From NCBI GenBank assembly GCA_035602605.1, contig DATNLZ010000030.1, forward strand, positions 1-64,000: a DNA stretch of 64,000 nucleotides, given 5' to 3'. The notes beneath the pieces were generated by a model. That model did no database searches and was not told where the DNA came from. It worked only from the letters and a program-made list of their open reading frames with translations. Source of the DNA: DASQHY01 sp035602605. GTDB taxonomy: Bacteria; Acidobacteriota; Terriglobia; Acidiferrales; UBA7541. The translations under genes were made by a program, and so were the position numbers. Below, one piece after another: positions 18,492-26,216 of this stretch; the first letter of the stretch is position 1; each line of letters begins with the position of its first letter.

Positions 18492-18714
18492 CAGCATTCC
18501 TCTCTTACTCAAAAACTCGTTGTCGATGGAAGCCAGAATCACCTCGGAATTTTACTTAGCCGGGGCCAGGCCTCGGTCGTCTCGGTTTTTTAGATTCCGC
18601 GGCGTAAGCCACGGTCACCCATTCAAGTTCACATTACCGTGATCCTTCTGTGCCGCTCGGAGACCTTTCTCTGTCAGAACCCGGCTCATGCCGGCATAGG
18701 AGAAATTACCGCCT

Positions 18715-19908
18715 TTACGCCTTGATAAAAATATTCTTCCTGTAAAAGACACTGAGCACCGCCAGCCAGAAAACAACGTACGCGATCGCCCAGAATAACG
18801 ATGCGTTTATGGGGGATAGCCAGGACGCAAACAGATGATCCACAAGGAATGTTTTGAGATCGCCCGGAGCGCCGTTGCCGCGGTCAATATGCCAGAGACC
18901 CATCATGCGCCCGACAATCGTCGAAAGAACATACAAAGCCAGGGCATTGGCGCCAAAAATCATAAACGGCTTAGCCCATCTGCGATACTTTTGGATCTCG
19001 ATCAGCCAATAGCATACAGCGAAAAAAAGAAGCGCAAGACCTGCTGTGAAGAAGACGTACGAACTGGTCCAGAGGGCCTTGTTAATGGGAAACCAGGCGT
19101 TCCAGATCCAGCCCACCACCAGCCCGGCGGTTCCCGCGACGAACATTCCGGCAGCCTTCGCAAGCTCGGCCTGCCGCGAGCGGAGCCAGTGACCTGTTAG
19201 AATCCCCATGAGCGTCGTGGCGATTGCCGGTATAGTGCTCAGGATTCCCTCTGGATCGTAATCTTTCCTGTAAATATGACCAGCAAGAAATAAACGGTCG
19301 ACATAGCTCGCGAGGCTTCCCGGCCTTGTCAAATCGCCGGCTTGAAAGCCAGGAGCGGCAACAAGCGTCATCACCAGGAAGTAGACCACTGGTAAAGCCA
19401 GCGCAAGCGCGGCTTGCGTTTTCCAGCGGGTGAATACAAATATCATCGACGCCAGCAAGTAACACACAGCGATGCGCTGCAGCACGCCAGGAATGCGCAG
19501 CACCGGAAGGTGGAAAAAAGGGAAGCCATTAATGATCAGCCCCAGAAGAAAGATGATCAGTGAGCGCTTGGCGATTTTTACCATGAGATCCGCGCGACTG
19601 CCGCCGATCTCGACCCGCCCTGAGAGAGCAAGGGTAATCGAGATGCCCACGATAAAAAGGAAGAATGGAAAAACTAAATCCGTCGGCGTCCAGCCGTGCC
19701 ATTGGGCATGCCGTAATGGCCAATAAACATCATGTTCCGATCCAGCATTGTTCACCAGGATCATTCCGGCGATCGTAATTCCGCGAAAGACATCGAGCGA
19801 CACGAGACGCCCGCGAGATACCGGGCCGATATGCGACTTTTGAAGCTCGCGCAAATCGTCTTGCTCGCGCGCATTCTGGTGCCCATCAGGATTACGCTGC
19901 GTTTTCAT
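18715..19908 (-). CDS. nagX: NagX/HGSNAT-like membrane acyltransferase (DUF5009)
   Basis: 397 residues from ATG 19908, 17 bp after the NanE stop; a longer frame to 20100 would overlap NanE by 175 bp and is unlikely. About 11 transmembrane helices. The N-terminal signature RLVSLDVFRGITIAGMILVN and the loop LRHAQWHGWTPTDLVFPFF match the heparan-alpha-glucosaminide N-acetyltransferase/NagX family; the His residues in HAQWH are candidates for the acyl-transfer site known in human HGSNAT. The family moves acetyl groups across a membrane onto glucosamine; in Xanthomonas nagX belongs to the GlcNAc utilisation regulon. As the last gene of the nine-gene run it fits amino-sugar uptake or modification at the inner membrane. 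Confidence 0.88.
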   Translation of the reverse strand: MKTQRNPDGHQNAREQDDLRELQKSHIGPVSRGRLVSLDVFRGITIAGMILVNNAGSEHDVYWPLRHAQWHGWTPTDLVFPFFLFIVGISITLALSGRVEIGGSRADLMVKIAKRSLIIFLLGLIINGFPFFHLPVLRIPGVLQRIAVCYLLASMIFVFTRWKTQAALALALPVVYFLVMTLVAAPGFQAGDLTRPGSLASYVDRLFLAGHIYRKDYDPEGILSTIPAIATTLMGILTGHWLRSRQAELAKAAGMFVAGTAGLVVGWIWNAWFPINKALWTSSYVFFTAGLALLFFAVCYWLIEIQKYRRWAKPFMIFGANALALYVLSTIVGRMMGLWHIDRGNGAPGDLKTFLVDHLFASWLSPINASLFWAIAYVVFWLAVLSVFYRKNIFIKA

Positions 19909-19925
19909 GTACAGTCCCAAGTGAA

Positions 19926-20654
19926 CTATTTTTGCTCGCTCCGCATGCGGGAATTTGACGACCGTTGCCCTGGAGTGGCGGCAACGTATTGCCGGACTAG
20001 CCAATCTACTCCGGTAATCGCTTTGCCCACAACCACGGCAAACGCGCCACAATCGAACGCTCGCCGGAGGTCCTCCGTGGTTCGCACATGACCCTCGCAA
20101 ATTACCGGAACTTTCAAGCGTGAGGTGAGGCGGCGAAGCAACTCAAAATCCGGGTGCGTAGTGGACTTGGTTTCCTTGGTATACCCGGACAGCGTCGTGG
20201 CAATGAGATCGGCTCCGGCCGTTTCCACCGCCGCAATCGCTTCGTCGAAACTCGCGATGTCAGCCATCACTGGACGGTGCAGTTCAGCGTGTGCGCGGGA
20301 AATAATGTCCTGCAAAGCAGCGCCGTTGGGACGCGCGCGGGGCGTCCCATCCACAGCCAGGACGTCGGCGCCACTGGTTGCCACCCGTGCCGCTGATTCG
20401 TACGTCGGCGTTATGTAAACGTCAAAACCGTCGACCCGCATCTTTTCGATTCCTACTATCGGAATCGAGACAGCTGCGCGCGCTGTACGAATATTCGCCG
20501 GGCCGTCAATGCGCACGCCAATAGCGCCATTGCGTTCGGCCGCCCGTGCAAACGCCGCAATGATTTGGGGATCGCTAAGCGCCGATTCCGCGCTGGCTTG
20601 GCACGACACGATGAGTCCGCCTCGCCATGAATCGAATTGTGCGACAGAGCTCAT
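19926..20654 (-). CDS. nanE: N-acetylmannosamine-6-phosphate 2-epimerase
   Basis: 242 residues from ATG 20654, which overlaps the kinase stop (TGATG); a TTG one codon upstream is also possible. NanE family throughout: GGLIVSCQASAESALSDPQI near the N-terminus, GAIGVRIDGPANIR, IPIVGIEKM with the conserved Glu-Lys, DVYITPT, GADVLAVDGT, CEGHVRTTEDLRRAFDCGA and the phosphate-binding AVVVGKAITG. It converts ManNAc-6-phosphate to GlcNAc-6-phosphate in the cytosol. It sits directly after a BadF-type sugar kinase, which could supply the phosphorylated substrate. No sialic acid lyase (nanA) and no nagA/nagB are in the window, so either ManNAc itself or another N-acetylhexosamine is the likely input. 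Confidence 0.95.
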   Translation of the reverse strand: MSSVAQFDSWRGGLIVSCQASAESALSDPQIIAAFARAAERNGAIGVRIDGPANIRTARAAVSIPIVGIEKMRVDGFDVYITPTYESAARVATSGADVLAVDGTPRARPNGAALQDIISRAHAELHRPVMADIASFDEAIAAVETAGADLIATTLSGYTKETKSTTHPDFELLRRLTSRLKVPVICEGHVRTTEDLRRAFDCGAFAVVVGKAITGVDWLVRQYVAATPGQRSSNSRMRSEQK

Positions 20655-21661
20655 CAATCTCTTGCTTCGCCGCTCTTCCTCTCTATGCCCTTCCTATATT
20701 GCTTGTCGAGATGCAGCAAGATCTCCTCGCACGGTGCATAGCCAGCGGCCCGATACGCTAACAGCAAAGCGCCAATGACGGGCTCAAATCTTGGCGCCAG
20801 CACTTGCGCGGCGGGCAAACGATTTTTGAGTGCCTCTTCGAAAGTTCGCGAGAACAGTACGCCTCGGAACATTCCTCCAACGCAGAACAGATGCATTTCC
20901 GTTTCGGCAAAATTCAGCTTTCGCGCGACAGCCGCAGCCGAGTCGGCCAGCGACTCCGTACTCGCTTTAATGATTTCGCGGGCCTCGCGGAGTCCCGACA
21001 ACCCGGCATCGTGCACCGTTTGTGCGAATGCTGCAAACTCGTCGCGTGCCAGCCGGCCACAGTACACGGCCTGGACGAGGTTCCGAAGATCAGTAACTTT
21101 GAAATGCTGCAGGGTCAGACGAACGAGCGACGTCGCATTGGACAAGCCGTCCTCGACTTGTGCGGCGCGGCGAACGGCCTGAAGCGCGATCCCGAATCCG
21201 CCTCCCTCATCACCGAACAAGTAGCCCCAGCCACCAACTTGTGCGCATACACCTCTTGCGTTCTCTCCGTATGCCACCGAACCTGTGCCTGCTATTACAA
21301 CGATACCGGCCTCGCACCCGGTCGCCCCGGCTAGTGCGATAGGCGCATCGTGACCTATGGTTATTTGGCGTGCGCGCAGCAGCGAGCGAATAACTTGCTC
21401 TTTGAAGTTCCCGCCGCCAGTCATTCCACAGTGAACCGAGACAAACTGAATCTTATCGAGCGGCGGCAAGGCGGCGACGCGCAGCGCTTCGCTGGCGCTG
21501 TCACTGACTGCCAACCGAAGACGCTCGCGACCCCCGGGTTCATTCGCATGGTTCGAGGCACCCGCTCGGCCGCGTCCGAAAATCTTGCCTTTTCCGTCGG
21601 CGACGACTGCTTCCGTGTGGCTTTGTCCGCCGTCGATCCCGAGAAACAGATCGTCAAGCAT
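20654..21661 (-). CDS. BadF/BadG/BcrA-type ATPase, probable N-acetylhexosamine kinase
   Basis: 335 residues. ASKHA-fold nucleotide-binding motifs: phosphate-1 LFLGIDGGQSHTEAVVAD, phosphate-2 GIVVIAGTGSVAYG, and GGWGYLFGDEGGGFGIAL, the pattern of the N-acetylglucosamine kinase branch (NAGK, MurK) of the BadF family rather than the iron-sulphur activase branch, because no Cys cluster is present. It would phosphorylate an amino sugar at C6 in the cytosol. The gene starts 8 bp inside the peptidase-like gene and its stop overlaps NanE, so the order kinase then epimerase is translationally coupled. The exact sugar is not determined. Confidence 0.88.
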   Translation of the reverse strand: MLDDLFLGIDGGQSHTEAVVADGKGKIFGRGRAGASNHANEPGGRERLRLAVSDSASEALRVAALPPLDKIQFVSVHCGMTGGGNFKEQVIRSLLRARQITIGHDAPIALAGATGCEAGIVVIAGTGSVAYGENARGVCAQVGGWGYLFGDEGGGFGIALQAVRRAAQVEDGLSNATSLVRLTLQHFKVTDLRNLVQAVYCGRLARDEFAAFAQTVHDAGLSGLREAREIIKASTESLADSAAAVARKLNFAETEMHLFCVGGMFRGVLFSRTFEEALKNRLPAAQVLAPRFEPVIGALLLAYRAAGYAPCEEILLHLDKQYRKGIERKSGEARD

Positions 21662-22241
21662 AACCGCGTGAATTCTCCTGGATACTCTCCTCGCTCAAGC
21701 TAGAGGTGTCCTGCGCACTTTTCACGCGACATAAATAAGCGGCCATCCGAACGTTTTCATGTTCGCCGCATGAAAGGTCGCCCAGGGCCGCCGCGAAACT
21801 GCCGGCAAAATATTCCTCGAATGCCAAGGCCTCGGGTTCGGTCACTGCGGTCTTGAGCCCGCTCCGAGGGGCTTCGTTCGCCAGGGCATCGCTTCCCGTT
21901 CCCAAGAGATGGCCTAATTCATGCGCGATAATTATTTGCTCAAAACTCTTCCGAGTGATTGCGATCTGAGTACCCTCGATGTAATCGAGGGCGGCCAAAT
22001 TCACGCGAATGGTCGGAGGGCGGCGCTCGCATTCGCCAATGGTCACAAGGGGCCAACGGCGGTAATCGAGTTTCACGCCTGCGAGTTTACAGATTTGAAA
22101 CACGTCCCGAGTTTGGCAGCGCTCGATCATGGCTGAGCAAAGTTTTCCGGCAAGGGCAGCGATGTGACGGAAACGCCCTTCCCTCGGCAGCCCGCACAGA
22201 CCGTCGATGGGCTCCCGATTCACAAAGATTTCTCTGATCAT
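21654..22241 (-). CDS. ImmA/IrrE-like zinc metallopeptidase domain protein
   Basis: 195 residues. The clear motif is IIIAHELGHLLGTG (HExxH zinc site, about residues 105-118), preceded by a segment rich in Ile/Arg and followed by EALAFEEYFAGSF, whose Glu lies where a third ligand is expected in ImmA/IrrE-type peptidases (H-E-x-x-H ... E). No signal peptide, so cytosolic. The N-terminal MIREIFVNREPIDGLCGLPR is unusual and may be a separate small segment. It overlaps the FAD gene (ATGA) and the kinase gene (8 bp), so it belongs to the operon. ImmA/IrrE proteins usually cleave repressors; a role in regulating or processing within this amino-sugar operon is only inference. Confidence 0.75.
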   Translation of the reverse strand: MIREIFVNREPIDGLCGLPREGRFRHIAALAGKLCSAMIERCQTRDVFQICKLAGVKLDYRRWPLVTIGECERRPPTIRVNLAALDYIEGTQIAITRKSFEQIIIAHELGHLLGTGSDALANEAPRSGLKTAVTEPEALAFEEYFAGSFAAALGDLSCGEHENVRMAAYLCRVKSAQDTSSLSEESIQENSRGYA

Positions 22242-23911
22242 TGCCGGGTCTCGCCTTTATTTCTCACCATCGCGTGCCTGTGCGGATTCCCATCCTCCAG
22301 CGAAAGATGGTCAGGCCATTCGAGTTCAACTCCCCGCTTTACGAGTTTGTTCTGGAATTCCCGACGCAGGCTTGAGTCTTTATAAACGGCTCGCGGGCAA
22401 ACATTCCTTTCCAGGCAATACGCGGACAAAGCGCCAGCAACTTCACCGATATTCCATTCCACTGGATGAAGCCTGTAGCAACCATTGGTGATATGCGTTG
22501 TGCCGATATTTTTTGCAGCAGGAAGCAAATTGTCGAGGCGCGCCGGGATCATTGAGCCAAGCGGAATTTGGAACGGGAGCGCGGGCACATCAGTGTAGTT
22601 GTCACCGCCAACCGTTGGATGCAAATCAATGCGGTAGGCACCGATGCCAACAGAATCGGTGAATTGTTCAGCACGATTGCCCAAAGGATGCATTGTTGCA
22701 GCGACATGCTGCTCGCAGACAGTGAACTCCGCTTTGATGCGGCGCGACTCCCGGATGTACGGCTGCTTGGCTAGTCCGTCAGGAGAGCCTAGGACACCGC
22801 TATTCAGGCGAAGGCCGGGCCAGCCGCGACCGCCGTCCGGACGAGGCGCTTCGGTCTGTAACCAATACAACAGAGATAAACTCAACTGTCTGGCACCCTC
22901 AATATGGCGGCCGGAATCATCAGCGGAGACTGATAAAAGGTCGCCCAGCAAATAATCGTTCATTGGCCAATTCACCAGGCAGATGTCGCTCTCATATGCG
23001 CCAGCAACAAACTGCTTTTTGTCCAGAATCCGGCGGTACGCCCACAGACCCGAGAAAGCCTGGCCATTTTCACCATGTGGATCGAAACTGTACTGCACAG
23101 CCTCCAGAGTGCGCGGGTTCGGAGCCCTCCAGCTCAGCAATGGGCCGGGCCAAGCCGGTCGAGTGGCGGGACGGTAAGAACGCCAAAACTCATACCGGCT
23201 TGGTCTTTCGATTATGTGATTTGCGTGCGGAATGTGTTCGATCGCAAAGCAGACCGAAAATGCCTGCGAATTTGCGGGCTTCATTTCTCGCGACCCGTGC
23301 GGTTCGCCGGTTTGCAAATCAGATTCCGAGCCGGTGACGAATTCCGCATTCGCCAACGGGAGAACATCTCCAAGCTCCGTTGCATCGAGAAAATAATTCG
23401 CTGCAATGGTCTGCTCAGCGCCATTTCGTAAACTCCGAAACGTTATCGCGCGCAAACGAGTTGTGGCTTTCATTTCCACAGCGATCGGCCGGTGTTCCCG
23501 CAGTATTGTCAGCGCTCCGCGATTTACGTAGGGCTGCAACGTAGACTCGAGGACCGCGACGGCAACCCGGGGCTCGAAACAAAGCGGAGAGACCCACCCA
23601 TTTCCGGGATTAAGAAAGCATTCATCACGCGCCTCGGGAGTCAGCGGGTAAAACTTCCGGTAATAGTCACGCACCTGTTCGCGAAAGGCGCGGTACGACC
23701 TCGTGCACCCGAAGTGCTCGATCCAGCCATGTTCGTCGGGAGGCACAGCCTGGGAGGTAAACTGTCCCCCTATCCAATCGGATGCTTCGGCAAGTAGTGC
23801 CTTGAAACCTGCTTCGACCACAGAAATGGCTGCGGCACAGCCGCCAATGCCCCCTCCAGCGATCAACACATCGGTTTGGCGTTCCGCTGGCAAGAGGACC
23901 CCTGGATCCAT
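22238..23911 (-). CDS. FAD-dependent oxidoreductase (FAD_oxidored family)
   Basis: 557 residues. The N-terminal Rossmann motif is DVLIAGGGIGGCAAAISVVE with a following acidic residue (LLAEAS), then IGGQFTSQAVPPDEH and a C-terminal GSMIPARLDNLLPAAKNIG ... NGCYRLHPVEWNIGEVAGAL, all characteristic of the FAD-dependent oxidoreductases found beside glycan-degrading genes in Acidobacteriota and Planctomycetota. No signal peptide, so cytosolic. Substrate unknown for the family. It starts 2 bp after the HyuA-like gene and overlaps the peptidase-like gene, so expression is linked. In this locus an oxidised sugar or amino-sugar derivative is the obvious candidate, which is inference. Confidence 0.87.
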   Translation of the reverse strand: MDPGVLLPAERQTDVLIAGGGIGGCAAAISVVEAGFKALLAEASDWIGGQFTSQAVPPDEHGWIEHFGCTRSYRAFREQVRDYYRKFYPLTPEARDECFLNPGNGWVSPLCFEPRVAVAVLESTLQPYVNRGALTILREHRPIAVEMKATTRLRAITFRSLRNGAEQTIAANYFLDATELGDVLPLANAEFVTGSESDLQTGEPHGSREMKPANSQAFSVCFAIEHIPHANHIIERPSRYEFWRSYRPATRPAWPGPLLSWRAPNPRTLEAVQYSFDPHGENGQAFSGLWAYRRILDKKQFVAGAYESDICLVNWPMNDYLLGDLLSVSADDSGRHIEGARQLSLSLLYWLQTEAPRPDGGRGWPGLRLNSGVLGSPDGLAKQPYIRESRRIKAEFTVCEQHVAATMHPLGNRAEQFTDSVGIGAYRIDLHPTVGGDNYTDVPALPFQIPLGSMIPARLDNLLPAAKNIGTTHITNGCYRLHPVEWNIGEVAGALSAYCLERNVCPRAVYKDSSLRREFQNKLVKRGVELEWPDHLSLEDGNPHRHAMVRNKGETRQ

Positions 23912-23913
23912 TT

Positions 23914-26169
23914 TCAGGCGTTCTTTGACGAAGCGATCAGCACAAGCTTTTCGTTTTGCGGCACCGACTCCAGCTCGGCATTGGCCAGAGCCACCACCTG
24001 CTCAGCATCCGCTAGTCCGGACAAATTCACAATTCGTGCAGCGACGAGCACCGACAAATCCGGCATCATTTTTCCGGCATCGCCAAATTCACTGAGCCGA
24101 AAGATAATTCGTTCAAGATCCCGAGAAATGCCCGCCGCGGAAGAAGGAAACACATCGGCGCTGGAGCGCTGCAGACAAATAACCCCAGTGCGGTCGGTTA
24201 CACGAACCATCTGGGTCTTGGTCGTGAAAAATCCGAACATACCGCGCGATTCTCGTACTGCCGCAAATACGCGGGCGCCGTCGGTCTCGGCCAGTAGGGT
24301 GACCTGCTCGGGAGAAACGTGCATGGAATGAGCGGCGACACGACGACACTCTTCGACGTCGAGTATGGCGCCCGGCGCCGCCCCCTGCTTAAATTGCGTG
24401 GTGCCAAACGCAGTAGCGCGAACGATGTGCCGCCGCGTGTCTACCTCCACGTGAACCTCGACTGTTTCCGGCAAGGCTCCCGCTCTTATCACGGAATCGG
24501 TGGCTTCGCGTCGAGTGCGTAAAATATCTTCCCGCGATGGGTCAACGATGTTGCGCTCCACGGTGTCGCGCACCATGGCAAGCGCGACGCCGATGGTCGA
24601 AATTACTTCCGCCTTGCGCGCAATTCGAAACGGCAATCCAAGAAGGTTGGCCGAATACGGAACAAGCGACGCCGCGCCACCACCGCCTCCGATCAACTCG
24701 AGAGTAGAACGATCGAGGCGATAGTCGCTGATGAGCTCTTCCACCTGTTTTTTGATTTTCACGCAGGACACATGGAGTATCCGGTTGGCCGCCTCTTCGC
24801 TGGTAATGCCCAGCTGTTTGCCCAGCAGCAAAAACGCAGCGCGCGCCGCCGTTGCGCTACCTTTCGCGAAACTTCCCTCAGGAACCAGACCCAGCACATT
24901 AGCGGCGCAGGTCGGCGTCAAAGCAAGACGCGTTCCAGCTTTGGATTCAATGGCCACGTAGTCATCGGGGTCTCGCGGCGTGGGTCGGATATGCACGATG
25001 CGTGCGTCAGCGAATTGATCAGCATCAGCAAACTGATTGGCGGAGGCAAAACATGCGTAGCCTAGCCCGGTGATGTGGGCGGAGCGCGGTCCCACGTCAA
25101 TCACTGTGCCCCCTGCCTCGCGCACCATGCTGCCGCCAGCAATTCCTAGGGTTCGGACGTCCAAGGTGTTTAGGAATGTTCGGTGCCCGCCAATTTGCGC
25201 GCTGCGCGTTTGTGGCGCGCCGTCGCGAATAACCGAGATGTCCGCACTGGTGCCTCCGACCTCGATAAAAATGCCGTCGGAGACGCGCTCATGCAGAAGG
25301 GCCCCGGCGATACCTGCGGCCGGTCCCGAGAGCATTGTGGTGATCGGGCGTCGATGCACCTCGGACAGGCTCATGACCCCGCCGTCGGAACGCATAATCA
25401 TCAATGGCGCGCGAATTCCGGCATCGCGAACGCACCGGGCCGTCATTTCCGCCGTCTCCACCATTTTCGGTAAAATCGCGGCATTCAGGACCGCCGTGCG
25501 CGTACGGGTTCGAAGGCCATAGAGACTGGAAACCTCGTGGCCGGACGTAGCCATTATTCCGCTTTGGCGCGCCAGGTCGGTGATTCGATTTTCGTTTGCG
25601 GGGTGATCCACGCCAAAAGCCTCAGACGCGACGACTACCTCGCCGCCAGCGGCATGCAACTGAGCGATGACCCGATCTATTACCGATTCGCTGAGTCCAT
25701 TCGCACATTTGATGAAGTAGTGGTCAGGCTTCAACCACTGTTCGGCTCCAAGCTTTACCGGAGGCACTCGAGTATCGCGGCGCGCCTTCCACGCACCCAG
25801 GCCGCGCCCGATTCCAATCACTGCGACTCTGGCGACATCCCCTTCTAACAGCGCGTTGGTGGCCTGAGTCGTGGAATGCGCAATGAACACGACTTCATCG
25901 GCATGAATGCGGACATCAGCCAGCACGCTTTCAATCGCGCTGATAATACCTCGCGCCACTCCCTCGGGTGCGCTGTGCGTGGTCGGCACCTTGAGTTGGG
26001 CGATCACATTACGTGTCTCGTGATCCAAAACAACTACATCCGTGAACGTACCACCCACATCGATACCAACGCGGACGCGCCGCGGTGATGTTGCCTGAGT
26101 CGCCAAGGATGCGGCTTGTTGCCCGAAGTTGTTTATGGGAACGCTCCTTTTAAGGACTTTTAAATACAT
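23914..26169 (-). CDS. Hydantoinase A/5-oxoprolinase-like ATPase
   Basis: 751 residues from ATG 26169. ASKHA motif VRVGIDVGGTFTDVVVLD (about 32-49), then FIAHSTTQATNALLEGDVAR, MRSDGGVMSLSEVHRRPI, MLSGPAAGIAGALLHE, EVGGTSADISVI and IGGGGGAASLVPY, matching the HyuA subunit of N-methylhydantoinase/oxoprolinase enzymes, which open cyclic amides using ATP. No HyuB gene adjoins. A short repeated segment NQFADADQFADA is present near residue 385. Translation might start later: an AAAGGAG lies 6 nt before an in-frame ATA codon at 26136, but no standard start codon is placed there. It precedes the FAD gene by 2 bp and follows the GH3 gene by 47 bp. Confidence 0.88.
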   Translation of the reverse strand: MYLKVLKRSVPINNFGQQAASLATQATSPRRVRVGIDVGGTFTDVVVLDHETRNVIAQLKVPTTHSAPEGVARGIISAIESVLADVRIHADEVVFIAHSTTQATNALLEGDVARVAVIGIGRGLGAWKARRDTRVPPVKLGAEQWLKPDHYFIKCANGLSESVIDRVIAQLHAAGGEVVVASEAFGVDHPANENRITDLARQSGIMATSGHEVSSLYGLRTRTRTAVLNAAILPKMVETAEMTARCVRDAGIRAPLMIMRSDGGVMSLSEVHRRPITTMLSGPAAGIAGALLHERVSDGIFIEVGGTSADISVIRDGAPQTRSAQIGGHRTFLNTLDVRTLGIAGGSMVREAGGTVIDVGPRSAHITGLGYACFASANQFADADQFADARIVHIRPTPRDPDDYVAIESKAGTRLALTPTCAANVLGLVPEGSFAKGSATAARAAFLLLGKQLGITSEEAANRILHVSCVKIKKQVEELISDYRLDRSTLELIGGGGGAASLVPYSANLLGLPFRIARKAEVISTIGVALAMVRDTVERNIVDPSREDILRTRREATDSVIRAGALPETVEVHVEVDTRRHIVRATAFGTTQFKQGAAPGAILDVEECRRVAAHSMHVSPEQVTLLAETDGARVFAAVRESRGMFGFFTTKTQMVRVTDRTGVICLQRSSADVFPSSAAGISRDLERIIFRLSEFGDAGKMMPDLSVLVAARIVNLSGLADAEQVVALANAELESVPQNEKLVLIASSKNA

Positions 26170-26216
26170 CCCATCGGCGCACGGTCCATCGGAGTCGGTA
26201 CGTCACCGCACCTGGT

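Noticed and set aside
18556..18590. Hairpin followed by TTTTTT upstream of the secreted protein at 17349, considered as a terminator
   Set aside because: It is oriented for the + strand, where no upstream + strand gene exists, and the T run begins several bases after the stem.
25005..25045. Repeated QFADA residues in the HyuA-like protein, considered as a tandem DNA repeat
   Set aside because: The codons differ between the two copies, so there is no recent DNA repeat; it is a minor protein-level feature.
26134..26136. ATA as a start codon of the HyuA-like gene, 6 nt after AAAGGAG
   Set aside because: ATA starts are extremely rare and an ATG is available at 26169; the Shine-Dalgarno-like run may be chance.
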